Positions 47,074 through 58,903 of a stretch of DNA of 64,000 nt are shown piece by piece (the first letter of the stretch is position 1; each line of letters begins with the position of its first letter). The stretch covers positions 1 through 64,000 of the forward strand of contig FTLJ01000102.1 of NCBI GenBank assembly GCA_900155495.1, in the 5' to 3' direction. The notes below the pieces were generated by a model that worked only from the letters and a program-made list of their open reading frames with translations, was not told the origin of the DNA and did not search any database. This DNA is from Porogramme epimiltina. Lineage: Eukaryota > Basidiomycota > Agaricomycetes > Polyporales > Polyporaceae. A program made the position numbers and the translations under genes.

Positions 47074-48389
47074 ACTGGCGAGCTGAGGGAGATACCTCAC
47101 CTTGGGCGTAGGGCGGACGCGTCCCCCGGTGCGGTCTCTTGCGCCCCGGCGCGCGGGTGCGAGCGCGAGCGCAGCTCAAGTTCTCGACAGCGCGAGGCTG
47201 CGGATGGGCGTTGCGCCAATATGATTTGCGCCGGACGGCCGTATGTTATTACTTGTATGTATTGCTTTCCGTTCCGCCGTCCATGGCACTACTATGGCAT
47301 GCGTGTTATGCTGCAACGCCGCGCGCCGGAGTGCAGCAGGTTCCGGGGAAGGGAAGCGGAAGAATCCGAGGTGGCCAAGATAGGTGGGCGCAGAGGGTAG
47401 GTGGAGGCGTGGACGACGGACATGGTAGGGCGGATTAAGTAGCAGGACAAGACGAGTGCCGCGAGCCGGGCGCGAGGCGCACCCGTGTCCCAATCAAGCG
47501 GTGCTGCGGGCCGCCCGGTCGCCCCGCATTGCCACATCAGGCGCCCCATGCGCCCTCCGCGCAACTCCTTTGAATTGAACCACCATGCCCTCCGAGCTTA
47601 CTGATACTTCACACCGCTAACACTGTTCTCAGCAATCGGGGTACTCTTTCGGTCATGTGTGGCAGTTATCGCTTCCCTCTGACGCCATGCGCAGGTAAGC
47701 GGCACCGTGTTGTGGTCCGATGACGAAAAATTTGCGGTGCGGCAGGGATCCTCATGGCCTTCACGTTCGTGTCGTCGACCACGGCAGAATACCGATACTC
47801 AAGAAAATAGGGACGACCGTCCGCGCCTCTTCTGCAGCTCTGGCGTGCGCGGCGATCTTTCCCTGGCCGGTGTACAATGTCGGCAGGACAAACCGGTGAA
47901 GTACCCTAATCCACCATCGTATCGCAATGTCCCGGTCCGTAAGGCGATTTAGAGACCTTTGCCCTAGCCAAAAGAAGATATCGCGCAAAAAATAAGGATT
48001 GTCTGTACTTGTTTGGGGACGGTTTGTCTAGGTATCTGCGGTTCAAGACCCGAACTTCCGTTCTCTCGTGCAGCATTGCGCTCCATCGAAGAGTTATCTG
48101 CGCAGATATGAATCTCATGGGAACTCGGTCCACCTCATTGACATGGACGCCGGTCCAACCGATATCAGCGCGTCATCCACAAGGCTCCATCTCTCGAAAG
48201 TATATACAGCACATCGCGCATCCCCTGATTCCTTCGACGATCCTGTCGGACATCCACTGCGCTACCCCTCACCCTCCCCCACTTCATCTCCCCCCCTTCT
48301 CCCCCACCCCTTTCTCCCTTCGACTTCTGACCCCAATCCGGTATTGGCCGTATACCCCACCCCAACCCTCGACGCACAACCCCACGACG
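47074..48389. other. Spacer between two unrecognised genes
   Basis: No gene was recognised. Frames at 47,139-47,564 and 47,707-48,133 lack domains and overlap on both strands. A pyrimidine-rich stretch (about 48,265-48,390) directly before the next ATG fits a promoter/5' leader. Confidence 0.4.
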
Positions 48390-49553
48390 ATGGCCCCCGA
48401 GGTCTGCTTCAACGCCGCAGGCGTGCCCTACCTCGTCGAGTTCGCCGACGTGTCCTTCCTTACGCGCGCCAAGACGTACCCCCTACCCACACGCCCCCGC
48501 GCCGGCATGCAACCCACACGCCCTCGCGCCGGCATGCGCCCGACCCCACTCTCGAGCCTCAACCTCGCCCCGGGCGCGCTCCCCAGCCCGCGCCCCTTCC
48601 CCGCGCCGGCCCCCAAGCCCATGTCCACGACGGCCCCGTCGCTCGAGCCGTCGCTCTCGAGCCTCAACATGAGCAACCGCGACGCGCGCAGCTCGCAGCG
48701 CTCTCTCCTCCGCACGCTCTCGCTCCCGTTCCGCCTCCCTCGGCGCCTCCGCCGCCGACAGAGCAATGCGAGCATCGAATCCGACTGGACGCACGCCGCG
48801 CTCTCCCCGACCTCCCCGACTTCCCCGACTTCCTCGGAGGAGACACTCGCGGGCCCGCCCACACCGCCGAAGGACAAGTGGCTGCGCGACGCGGCGCTCT
48901 GCACAGAGCCCTCCACGCTCTCCCACTGCGACGACGACTCTGGCTACGCGGAGTTCGCCGACGAGCGCGAGCACGCGTACGAGCACGAGCACCAACACGC
49001 GGACGAGGACGACGAGGACGACGAGAGCATCTGCGCCGCAGGCGAGGGCCTCCTCATCCGCTTCGCGGGCGCGCACTCGCCCATGCCGCAGCTGCACCCC
49101 GCGGTGCCGCGCACGGGCAAGTTCTCCGCGAGCGCGCTCGTGCGCCTCAAGTGCCGCATCGCGCGCGCGGTCGCCGCCGCGGGCATGGACGCGTCCCCGC
49201 ACCTCGCCGCGCCCGGCCTCACGGACGACGCGGGGCTGCGCGCGAGCACGCTCTCGGTGGGGAGCGCGTGCGCGGAGCGCATCGCGCAGGCGGGACACCC
49301 CAGCGCGCTCTTCCGCGGCACGTACGGCCAGGTCATGGCCGCGCTCGACGCGGCGGGGCTCACTGCCGCGCCGTGCAGCGCGTCCGGAGTTCGAGATGGT
49401 GAGTGCCCCCTCCCCCCTCTTTCCTTTGGTGCGTTTGGTGCACGATGCTGATTGAGAGCGCTGTTCACAGCCACTCGCCTTGGTGCCCTATTTGTCGCGC
49501 GCCAGGACGCGCGCGGGGGTGTCGTGTTGACGAAACTCACCCTCTGGGCGTGA
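48390..49553 (+). CDS. Unrecognised protein with a disordered N-terminus and an acidic His-rich segment
   Basis: Two exons: 48390 to about 49,398, then 49,468-49,553 after a GTGAGT...CAG intron. The product is about 364 residues. It starts MAPEVCFNAAGVPYLVEFADVSF. A near-perfect tandem nonapeptide (TRPRAGMQP/TRPRAGMRP, about 48,490-48,545) follows, then a serine/proline-rich basic part with LRTLSLPFRLPRRLRRRQSN and SPTSPTSPTSSEE. Next is an acidic, histidine-rich stretch (EHAYEHEHQHADEDDEDDE). The C-terminal ~130 residues look folded: LLIRFAGAHSPMPQLHPAV, KFSASALVRLKCRIARAV, AGHPSALFRGTYGQVMAALDAAGLT and, from the second exon, TRLGALFVARQDARGGVVLTKLTLWA. No family was recognised. Confidence 0.6.
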
Positions 49554-50266
49554 GTCCGCGTCTGTCTGACAGGCCAGGTGCGCCGGTGGTGCCGCGCCGC
49601 ACGCTTTGCGCGTGTCGAGGTTCACTGCGCCCGGTAGACGGTACTATTTACTACGTATTTATCGTATGCTATGCTCGCGAGGCGAGCTAGATCGGGCACG
49701 ACGGCGGGGTGCCCTCGCTTGCAGCCTGACGTTTGGGGTCTTGGAGCGCAGGCGGTATCGCTCCGAGCTTTACGATTTAAGAGGAATGGTTATATGATTA
49801 CAGTCGTATGCAGATGTAAGATTGTGTATGATACATGCGGAGTATGTAATATGGATGTATCATAGCTCAATGTCGCTCTGTGGGTCGTACTGCTCTCCCC
49901 TCTGGTGGAGAGGATCCTTCGGGGGGCGAGGCGGTGCGATAGAGTCTGTCCACAGAATGTGTTAGAATGGATTGCTAGACATGAACCCTTGGCACAGTGG
50001 TAGCGCGTGAGATTCCAGCTTGGGAAATCCTCAAGGTCGTCCGTTCAATCCGGGCAGGGTTCAGATTTTTGGACTTCCTTCACATCGCCCGTCCTAAACA
50101 GAACATGACGGCATGAATTCTATTTTTCTCAAACGCAAGTTTTCAGTGGCAGCCGAGGTGACACTGTACTTTGATCTCAGGTACTGCTGTGCTTGCCACA
50201 CAGTAGTGAAGTTATTAGTCAAGATATGTATAATCTCCTGAGTGATCTCTATAAGTAGAATCTATA
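49554..50266. other. Spacer holding tRNA-Trp copy 2
   Basis: Apart from the tRNA at 49,983-50,063, nothing was recognised. The AT-rich DNA near 49,780-49,870 is likely the 3' flank of the preceding gene. Confidence 0.45.
49983..50063 (+). tRNA. tRNA-Trp (CCA), intron-containing, copy 2
   Basis: All 80 bases from the first acceptor base to the last are identical to the copies at 36,080 and 62,165, but on the plus strand. It has acceptor GAACCCT/AGGGTTC, anticodon CCA after TT, a short intron after the base 3' of the anticodon, and T arm GTCCG/CGGGC. GATTTTT follows directly as a pol III terminator. Confidence 0.82.
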
Positions 50267-51728
50267 CTACGAACTTCCGTCGCGAACACGCTTGTACAGT
50301 CCCACGATAATATCGTTCGCAGTGAGAGTGACAATACTAGCGGAGAGTGTTAGACCATTATATTCTAAAGAGGCCGCAGGGACGTTTACGCACGTATGAG
50401 GCACTATCCGCAAGAGATGGGCTGTGGAACCTGGTAACAAACAGTTAGAACGATCTCTCATAGGAGAGTGCTCGAACGTTACCTTTGTACCAACCAAGGG
50501 GTCCCTCCGCCTTAAGCGTCTTCCACAGGCAGTCTATAGGGTTTTGATAGAGCGCACCGACATGCCTCCCGTCGGGCGTCCGGATGGTAGGCTGATTATA
50601 CATCCTAGTCAGTACTGTATCCGTGGGCTGCATCATCGTAAGCTGCGGGAACAGTCAGAAGGTGGATAGAACAAGGGAAGCCGTATGACATCATACCACG
50701 CAAAGGCCAGAGACCGTGCTGCTGGCAAGGAACGTCCAGACGCTGTCCCCGCGCGAGATGCCGTTGCTGACGAGTTGATTCTTCGTCCAGTTGTACGTCG
50801 GTAGCTGGACGGAGGAGCCCATGGCCGTCCGCAGGGCGGCGGCGTCCATGCCGCGCACGAGCCCGCGGAACTTCTCCGCGTGCCAGATGCTTCGCAGCGC
50901 GTCCCACGAGCTTTTGTAATAATGCTGGGCGCCGACGGGGAGAACCGGGGAGTAGGCCTACGTGTGGAGGAAGGGGTAAGGGGCACCCGAGGAGACAGTG
51001 TGTCGCGGACGCACCTGCATACGAGCCTTGATGAGGAAGAACGGGTTTCCGATAGATGCTAGATATCCATATTCAATTCAGGGCCGGAAAGAAGCCTGGA
51101 TAGTGATGAGGCCTACCTCCGATGATCCCACTCGCAGCGCCCGAAAAGATGGATGTGAGGGGAATTTGGTCCGTGGGGTTGGCACCTATCAGGCTATTGA
51201 CCCGTCTCCGGATGGGCTCGTAGAAGCCTGAAATGGCAACGAGGTTTGTTTACCTGACACATCAAATAGAACAAGTCGTCACGTACCGAGACGCGACCCA
51301 TTCATGAGGATCTGAACTGTGTGAGGGCTAGCACTTGGGATTGTTTACAAGAACTCACTTGATAGACATACTTCATAAGAGTCAGCAATTGGTACGGTTA
51401 GTGGGGCCGGAAATAGCTCACTGCAGGCCCCAACCCTCTCTGAACTCCTCGTATACCCTCATTACTCCATGTCTTGGCAAGGACATCCAGTGCGTTTTTG
51501 TACACCTTCTCCCCGCCCCTCTTTGCAAGCTCTCCTTGTAGCTGCATGCGCGTCTTCGCGACCTCCGCCGGATTGGACACGGTGACCTGCCATGCGACCA
51601 GACGGGATTACGTCCTGCAGCGGAAACACGAGACGCGGAAGACATACCGCTACGCAGGCTGCTAGGCCGCCACATAGGAAGCCCTCGATGCTAGACAGAG
51701 GCCGACTGGGAGCTGCAGGGGCGCTCAT
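50267..51728 (-). CDS. Mitochondrial carrier, oxaloacetate/sulfate type (OAC1-like)
   Basis: A six-transmembrane inner-membrane carrier. It starts MSAPAAPSRPLSSIEGFLCGG at 51728. Three carrier repeats can be assembled. Repeat 1 has VSNPAEVAKTRMQLQGEL (PxExxK signature). Repeat 2 has GNPFFLIKARMQAYSPVLP, where the usual acidic residue is replaced, as in Oac1-type carriers. Repeat 3 has QPTDTVLTRMYNQP and YQNPIDCLWKTLKAEGPLGWYKG. The text GLYEGPxx-like GLVRGMDAAALRTAMGSSVQLPTYNWTKNQL fits the Oac1/SLC25A34-35 branch. The last exon ends IVGLYKRVRDGSS, stop at 50267. About 300 residues with some eight introns. The substrate (oxaloacetate, sulfate or a relative) is inferred from family resemblance only. 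Confidence 0.87.
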
Positions 51729-52189
51729 TGTGATGGGATATCGAGCAGGGAGGGCGGCGGCGGCGAGATGACAAGCTTATAAACAGGCGAGGGATGGAAG
51801 GTGGGCGTTATGGGTTATGGACTTTCCGACTCCGAGCGCGTCGCATTCGGCACAGTCATTAGGCAGGATGACACCATCCAGCGCACGCCCCTGCCCGAGG
51901 CTTCAGCTTATTGGCCGTCGTGCATTACATTCCATCAAAAATTCAAGTATTCGGATTGACAGCACACGGCGCAGCTCGACATTCCGAATGCGATTGTGGC
52001 CACTGACAGGATGGGAGCGGCCCATGCAGGATTGTGTGTGGCCTTCGGAGTCCGAGGCGACGGCCCGGCGGGCGCTAGGCCCTATGCTTCACTGCAGGTC
52101 TGATCGCCCGCGGACTCGGAGTCTGTGCCGCCCCTTGGTCGGCGACCACCTCCGTCTCTCCGCCTCACGACCTCCACGACCGCCACGAC
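51729..52189. other. Divergent promoter region between the carrier and sorting-nexin genes
   Basis: No exon was recognised. The two genes are transcribed away from each other from these 461 bases, so both promoters lie here. Confidence 0.5.
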
Positions 52190-55100
52190 ATGATAATATC
52201 TGGCAGAAATGTCCTAGTTCTACTTGCTCTCGGCAGCGTTGTCGTCCCGGTCGTCAAACACGCGCTTTCTTCCCCCATCTCGCTCGTTCTCCTCTCCCCC
52301 ATCTTCCTCCTTGTCGTCATCTTTGGTTTCCTCGCTCTGAACGTTGCGCTAGCGTACGTTCTTGATACCATAAGACCCGTCCCTCGCAATGCACTCCCCT
52401 CCGCTGCCCGACCCCTTGCATTCTCCACACCGGCGGCGTGGCAAGCTGTTCTCACCCGTTCGCAATGGTCCCACAAGGCACCCCAGTCTCTACCGCCACT
52501 CTATCCCGATGCGCCAGTCGTATCTGCTGCAATTAACGACATCTTAATCATGATTGTGCGGGACTTCGTCCTCGTGTGGTACAAGGACATCTCCACCTCC
52601 CCCTCATTCCCCACCGCGGTATCGTCTACTCTCCACAGCTCCATGGACCGTCTTTTGGCCAAATTCATGACTCTCGACCTTCCCGCCCTTGTTGTCAAGC
52701 GTATCCTCCCAAAGGTCACATCACACATTGAGCAATTTCGTCAGTCCGAAATGGCCTTGCGCGGAGCTGGCCTGGAGCGCAAGCTCACCCAGTCGGAGGA
52801 GCTTGATCTGTTACTGGCGAGTCGCTATGCAGCGCGGGGCGGCGGTAAGCTCCACCCTGCCGTCGAGAACCTCTCCTCGACGTTCACCAAGCAGTCCGAG
52901 GAGAACCACCTACGCGAGCTCGTGGAGAAAGCTCTCCCCTTCATTCTCCCGGAGAAAGAAGCCAACAGTCGTGCGGTTAGGATAGTCGTACGGGAAATAG
53001 CTTCATGCTCCGTTCTTCTCCCCATTATGGAGATGATGTCAGATCCTGACTTTTGGAACCGGATGATTGACCAAGTTGTAAGTAGTATGGGCACAGTGTC
53101 CTGCATGCTCTGACACCACTTAGGCAGGTGCTGCTATCCGTCAACAGTACGAGGTTCGATTTGCCTAGTAGTTCAAATGCTCATACACACACGCCATAGA
53201 CGGCTCATTTCCAAAGTGCGGAATATCCTGGAGGCTCAGTTGCCGCGCCCTCAGGCACCTCTTGCCGATGCACCCACGACGAGAACGACCGAGAAGATTA
53301 CACTCAGAACCGACCCCAAACAATTTGAGTCCTTCTTGCGTAGCATCAGTCGTTGCTCTTCGCTTCTGGATGCTAGGAGGCTGAGAAATGACATCATGGG
53401 AGAGATCAGACGAACACGGACATTGCTTGGTGCGCATATAGTCACTTCTCACAATGCGAATAGGCTCTCATTGCGTCCTTCAGCCAACAATGCCAACGCA
53501 GATTGGATCAATGGCGAGAAGACGGAGGATATCGTTGCTTTCCTCGACCGCCTCTACACGGCGAAGCGGAAGGTCGAGAAGCGGATCGTGCTCTTGGGTG
53601 GTGAAGCAGATTCGGTGAGTAGTCAGATGTCGCAGAATGCGATGCGCGCACACTGACAAGATATGTAGAGGCAGACCATCTACCAGGAAGCTCCCACAAC
53701 CTCTTCTCTCAACTTGAGGGACGTTTTGACGAACCCCAGTTCACTATCGTACTTCATGGAATTCATGGACAGGCGACAGCGCTCGCTTCTGGTACAGTTC
53801 TGGCTCACGGTCGAGAGCTTCAAGAATCCACTAGAGTCCGTGGACTCCGATGGGTCGGACGATGAAGACGAGCCACCCCTCTTGGACCCAGGCCAATCGG
53901 CGACGCTCAGGGAGGACATCTCACTGATCAACGAACTCTATTTTTCCAGTCCCACCCCGGACCCTGTTCTCAGCGCCGTCGCTCAGAAGCACGTCTCGAC
54001 GATCCGCTCGTTTGGGCAAGACGCGGAAAATTCTACACCCGCCTCCGAAAGACGTGTGCGCCGTAGTGTCATGCTCGCGCAGAGGCAGATAGAGCGCCAG
54101 ATGGAGCAGGACTTCGAGGAATTCCAGCGCTCCGAACTGTGGTTCCGCGTAGTCGCCGACATCGAGGCGAACGGCCGCGTCGCTCCCGCAGACGATTTTG
54201 CCCTTCACTCCGGACGCCGTTCTCCTTCTACGTCTCGGCATGCTGTGGACGTGCCTACTCGGATTAGTAGCCAGCCCTCTTTGCCCACCAAACGGCCTGC
54301 ATTACCCCATTCCGAATCGATGCCTCTCTTCGGCGGTGCTTCACGCAGCACCGGCGCGTCTGGTTCGCCGTCTCCGGCTCCCTCCGGACTACCTCGCCCA
54401 GCTGCATCTAACCTACAAGTCCTTATGTCACCTGTTCATGACGCGGATAGCCAGAACGCAACGACGTCTCGTGCGCCGTTGTTCGACGATCCCGAAGACG
54501 AAGAGCAACGACAACAGTCACAACGTATGGAGGCCATCCAGGCTGCGCTGACAGATATCATCGCTCTCGACAAGCAACATGACCAGCCGCAGTCAGATAA
54601 CATTAGCGTACAAGACTCGATGATATCCACAAGCACCCGCCCTGCGCGTGAACAGAGGCGGAGACTCATGTTCTCGGACGAAGTCGAGGAGGACGATGAA
54701 GCAGGACCGGCTCGGGGCCATGCTGATGATGTGGAGCACGACGACAAGGAGCACGGATCGTTCCAGCTCGCTGGCCCTGGTGACCTGCAACTGTCGCAAG
54801 AGATCGAGCGACTGACGCACAAGGTTGTCAAGCTGCAAACACAGGACGCGATGCTCGATACCCTGATCAAGAAGGCGGAGCTCACTGGGGACGCACAGGA
54901 GCTGCGTCTGCTGCGCAAGTCGAAGTCGTCGCTCACGCGTGAGCTGCGCGAGCTGAAGTTCCAGAAGACTCAGTACGAGCAACAAGAGAGCGCGAACCGG
55001 CTTTTGTCTGACCGCACCCGAGTCGCGATCGTGAACTCGACGACCGGAGACGAGGACGGACGGCAAGTTGTGCGTTACCTCGTAGAGGTGCAGCAGCTCG

Positions 55101-56360
55101 CACTCGACGGAAGCTTCTCATCTGGCTGGGTTGTTGCAAGAAGGTACAATGAGTTCTTCAATATGCACAACAAGCTCAAGGACAAGTACCTCCTCGTGCG
55201 GAACCTCGACTTCCCGGGCAAACGCCTCGTCACCGCTCTGTCTTCTAGCTTCGTTGATCACCGTAGGATTGCGTTGGAGAAGTATATGCAGGTACGGTCA
55301 GCTGTATCCTGATTACTAGAAATTTTGGCTGATTTCTGTTTGGCAGAGTCTGATTGGGATCCCCGCCGTATGTGAGAGCGATGAGCTCCGGGCATTTTTG
55401 TCACGAGACTCCCCTTTCATGGCTGTGGAACCACCCCCAACAAAGACCCCAGCGCCTGGCTCGGCTTTCCCTGGACATGGTCTTGTGCGGACGATGTATC
55501 AGTCTGTCGCAGAGAGCATCGACGACATGTTCTTTGGGCCGTCCATGCTCGATGTGATTATCCAGCGACTGACAACGCAAGCAGCAGAGTTTGTAGGCAT
55601 CACGGGCACTGCAATTCGCGACGAAGATCTCGTGGCACAGGCGTTGAAAGCGTCGGGCAAGACATCGTACGAAGACGCCCTAATGCACCTCTCGGGAGAC
55701 TTGAAGCCGCTCGAGGGCGAGACAAGCACGTCAACTTTCTCGTCGCCGATTTGCGATCTGATCCTGGCCGTATTCGAGTTGGACAAGAAGAACAACTGGC
55801 TAAGACGACAGGCGATCGTCATTATACTGCAGCAGGTGCTTGGAGACACGATCGAACGGTGAGACTCGTTTGCACTATCAATTTTGCACCAACGTCATCT
55901 TATATCTGGTCACAGGAAATTACGTGATACAGTCAAGTCTTTCCTGGACGAGGCGCATCTTATGACATATATCAACGTGTTCCGTGACGGCCTTTGGCCC
56001 GGCGGTAATCTCAAGCCCTCTAGCGTGCCCCGCACAGTTGAGGAGAAGCTTCACACGAGAGATGAAGCCAACCGCAAGCTTTCGTCCCTGATACCTGGTA
56101 TATAGACTCAAATTATGCCATGCGGTCACCAGACTAACCTTCTTACTCTCAGATCTCGCAGCAAACATGATCGGTCGTTCGAATGCAAGACGCGGTGCCC
56201 GACGAATATTCGCTGTACTCCAGAACCGCAGGCTGAACCAGCATCTCGTATATACCATTGTAGACGAGGTAAGTCATTCATATAACCTACTCTACGGATT
56301 CTCCAAGCGCTCAAGTACTCTCTACAGGTATTCTCTGCCCTGTTTTCTGATACTAGTTAG
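52190..56360 (+). CDS. PXA-RGS-PX sorting nexin (Mdm1/SNX13-SNX14-SNX25 type)
   Basis: A membrane-anchored sorting nexin of the kind that sits on the ER and bridges to vacuole, endosome or lipid droplets. The N-terminus has two hydrophobic segments (VLVLLALGSVVVPVV and LVLLSPIFLLVVIFGFLALNVALAYVL). The PXA domain follows, with INDILIMIVRDFVLVWYKDIS and VVREIASCSVLLPIMEMMSDPDFWNRMI. An RGS-like domain has LNLRDVLTNPSSLSYFMEFMDRR...LLVQFWLTVES. After an acidic linker and a coiled coil comes the PX domain (about 55,010-55,350), with VARRYNEFFNMHNKLKDKY, FPGKR and HRRIALEKYMQSLIGIP. The nexin C domain has NNWLRRQAIVIILQQVLGDTIERK. The last exon gives VFSALFSDTS and a stop at 56358-56360. About 1,200 residues. 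All four expected domains are in the expected order. Confidence 0.92.
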
Positions 56361-56732
56361 GTTACTTCATGGTTGGATTCAGGACCCTGTTGTTGTACTC
56401 CGGCGAATTTATACCTTAATATAACGCGCCTCGGAGCATGATGTGAATGTGGTCGATATGCAACATTTAAGTCCGTGTTAGCTGTACTCCTAAGACCAGT
56501 CGTTGAGATTCAAAGACTGTCAACATTCACCCGGAGTCTGAGAGTTACGGGCGCTTATACAGGCATACAAGGTCTCGCAATGTGAATCGGCTAAATAGTG
56601 AGCCGGCGGAACCTTTCTATCGAACCGTCTTGGCGATTATGAAGTTGTCCTTGACCATCAGTCGTACGACGAGTTGGCACGCTCGGCCTTCGGGCCTTTC
56701 TGTGTGCATTATCATCCTTCCTCATAACACCC

Positions 56733-58507
56733 ATGGCTACTGTTTGCGAACACGCAAGAGAAGACGGGGGTACTTCACTGTCCCCCTCAGGGGCCGAGGT
56801 ACCAGCTGTTGAGCCACCCACATCCCAACCAGCCGTGCCAAAGTTAGATCGTGCGGCGCTAGCGGTCTTGTTGATCCAGCACTTGTCGAAGTGAGCATCA
56901 CCCAACCTTCGCATAGAAAGTAGCTGACACCTTTTGGCGCAGCACCTGGGGTCTACGAACTGCAGAATTCGCGGTCTACCTCTTTCTCGTCACGCTATTC
57001 CCTGACACCCTTCTACCAGCATCAATCTACGGCTTCGTAACAACAGGCGTCGCCATTTTCCTATCCGGTTGGGCGGGGCGACTAGTAGATGAACACCACA
57101 ATCTCGGCATCGTTCGCTCCAGTATCATCATCATCAAACTCGCCGCTGCCGCTCAGTATGGCGCAAGTCTAGTGCTGTTGTACGGCTTCACGCATATCGA
57201 AGGCGCTGCACGCCCGTGGACGACACCGCTTGCGTCCGGGATGTTCACACTCGTCACCCTCGGGGGGTGTATCCACACCATTGCGGGGACAACCATTACA
57301 GTCGCTGTCGAGCGGGAGTGGGTCACTTGTATAGCCGGTGATGTCTCTGCCCACTTAACAACCCTCAACACCTACATGCGTCGCATCGACCTCTTCTCCA
57401 AGCTTGCAGCTCCCTTATTTGTCTCACTGCTCACGAGTGTTGCGTCATATCGATTTGCGGCCATCTTTCTCTGCGGGGTCGAAGGCGCCTGTCTACTCTT
57501 TGAGCTCCTCTGTATGTGGTATATCTGTTTCATGGATGTCATCCTAACATTGACGCGTCATTTAGGGATCACCATCTCCTATAGAGGTTTCCCCGTCCTA
57601 CGAGAAGCCCAAGAAGCCAAGGAGGCCACCCAACGCAGTCGCGCACATCACCGCGAGCCTATTCCTCGCCGATCGTTCTCCCCCAGAGCCCTGCGCCAAA
57701 AGACCCTCGAACGCTTCCACGAGACTGCACGGGACTGGCGCGAGTTCTCGCAATACCCCGTTTTCCTTTCCTCGGTTGCCATCTCATGGCTGTACCTCAC
57801 CGTACTCAGCTTTGATGGGACGATGTTGACGTTCCTCAAGGCACACGCGTATAGTGACGCCTTCCTGGCGGGGATGCGTGGGCTCACCGTGATCACCGGC
57901 CTTGTGGGCACCCTAGCAATGCCCTTCCTGGAGAAGAGGGTTGGACTAGTCCGTGCTGGTAATTGGAGCATTTGGTGAGTCTGTCTTGGCCGCCTTCCTT
58001 TCGCAGCCTGATAGCGCCTCTACAGGTCTGAGGTCCTCTGCCTTCTTCCTGTGCTTATTGTCTTGTACGTGGGGGCACCGCCGGATGGAGCCCGGGCCCC
58101 CGCTTGGAACGCGGCACTCCTCTTCGGCGGGATGATGCTATCACGTATCGGGCTCTGGGCGTTTGACCTGTGTCAACTGAAAGAGCTGCAGCTTGCTCTC
58201 GCAACACACCCGCGACGAAATTCCCTGTGAGTACTTTTGTCGTCATTGCATTGTTGTAGGTCGAACTGAGTGGTGGAATAGCACTGCACTGCAGACCTCA
58301 CTACAGAATGTCGCTGGGATGCTCAAATATGTTTTGACGATCGCTCTCAGCAAACCATCACAATTCAAGTATGCTGCCCTTGCCTCGTTCATCAGTGTCT
58401 TCGCCGGCGCGTCGACGTATTTGATGTATGTGAAAAAAGAGCGTGGTCACGTCTTGCATCACAGTGTTACGGATATGATACCACTCATCCGCAGGAAAAC
58501 AACATAG
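56733..58507 (+). CDS. Ferroportin-like iron exporter (SLC40 family)
   Basis: A major-facilitator-type exporter; ferroportins move Fe(II) out of the cytosol. It starts MATVCEHAREDGGTS; the first exon ends at LLIQHLS and joins NTWGLRTAEFAVYLFLVTLFP, which matches the first membrane helix of SLC40 proteins. Further segments are TLLPASIYGFVTTGVAIFLS, VRSSIIIIKLAAAAQYGASLV, VAVEREWVTCIAGD, LNTYMRRIDLFSKLAAPLFVS (a typical ferroportin stretch), FLSSVAISWLYLTVLSFDGTM and GLTVITGLVGTLAMPFLEKRVGLVRAGNWSI. It ends ITALQ-like TALQTSLQNVAGMLKYVLT, with a tail LIRRKTT. The RRIDL and VEREWV motifs, around family metal-site positions, are kept. About 500 residues, at least five introns. Substrate and location (plasma membrane or vacuole) are inferred. 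Confidence 0.88.
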
Positions 58508-58627
58508 CCCTACCTGTAGATTGTATATTTCGGCGGACTCTTTGGCGATGGCGCACATAATATACTCATGTACGACAAGACGATGATACAACGCGATCAT
58601 GACAAGGATATAGCAGAGTGTTGTCAT

Positions 58628-58713
58628 GGCCTTATAGCTCAGTGGTAGAGCATGCGATTGCAGAAAAAGCACCAAAAATCGCAGGGTCTCGTGTTCGAAT
58701 CACGGTGGGGCCT
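58628..58713 (+). tRNA. tRNA-Cys (GCA), intron-containing
   Basis: The acceptor stem GGCCTTA pairs with TGGGGCC (with G-U pairs). The D arm is GCTC-AGTGGTA-GAGC. The anticodon stem TGCGA/TCGCA is perfect, with loop TTGCAG and anticodon GCA. A 14-base A-rich intron follows the base 3' of the anticodon. The T arm is TCGTG-TTCGAAT-CACGG. A CTTTTT and a longer T run follow (pol III terminator). Confidence 0.93.
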
Positions 58714-58903
58714 CTTTTTGATGTTTTTTTTTTTCGTGCGGCCTTCCGAGCGTCGAAGCAATTGTTTTTGTACCAGACAGACGAGAAAAAGAAATGTTGA
58801 GACGCGGAGGAGTCGAGGATGTGCGAGCGCTTATTTAGTCATCCTGGACGGGAAGAAGTTGTCGGGCGCCCGTGTGCGTCACTCCCTGTGCTTGCCCCTC
58901 GAC

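Noticed and set aside
46285..47100. 271-codon minus-strand frame opposite the gene at 46,489
   Set aside because: Glycine/arginine-rich mirror frame; no domain, and the plus strand has a better start and promoter context.
48068..49402. 444-codon frame overlapping the gene at 48,390
   Set aside because: It is arginine/alanine/proline-rich out-of-frame translation; the other frame has protein-like composition, a plausible start and a splice-supported end.
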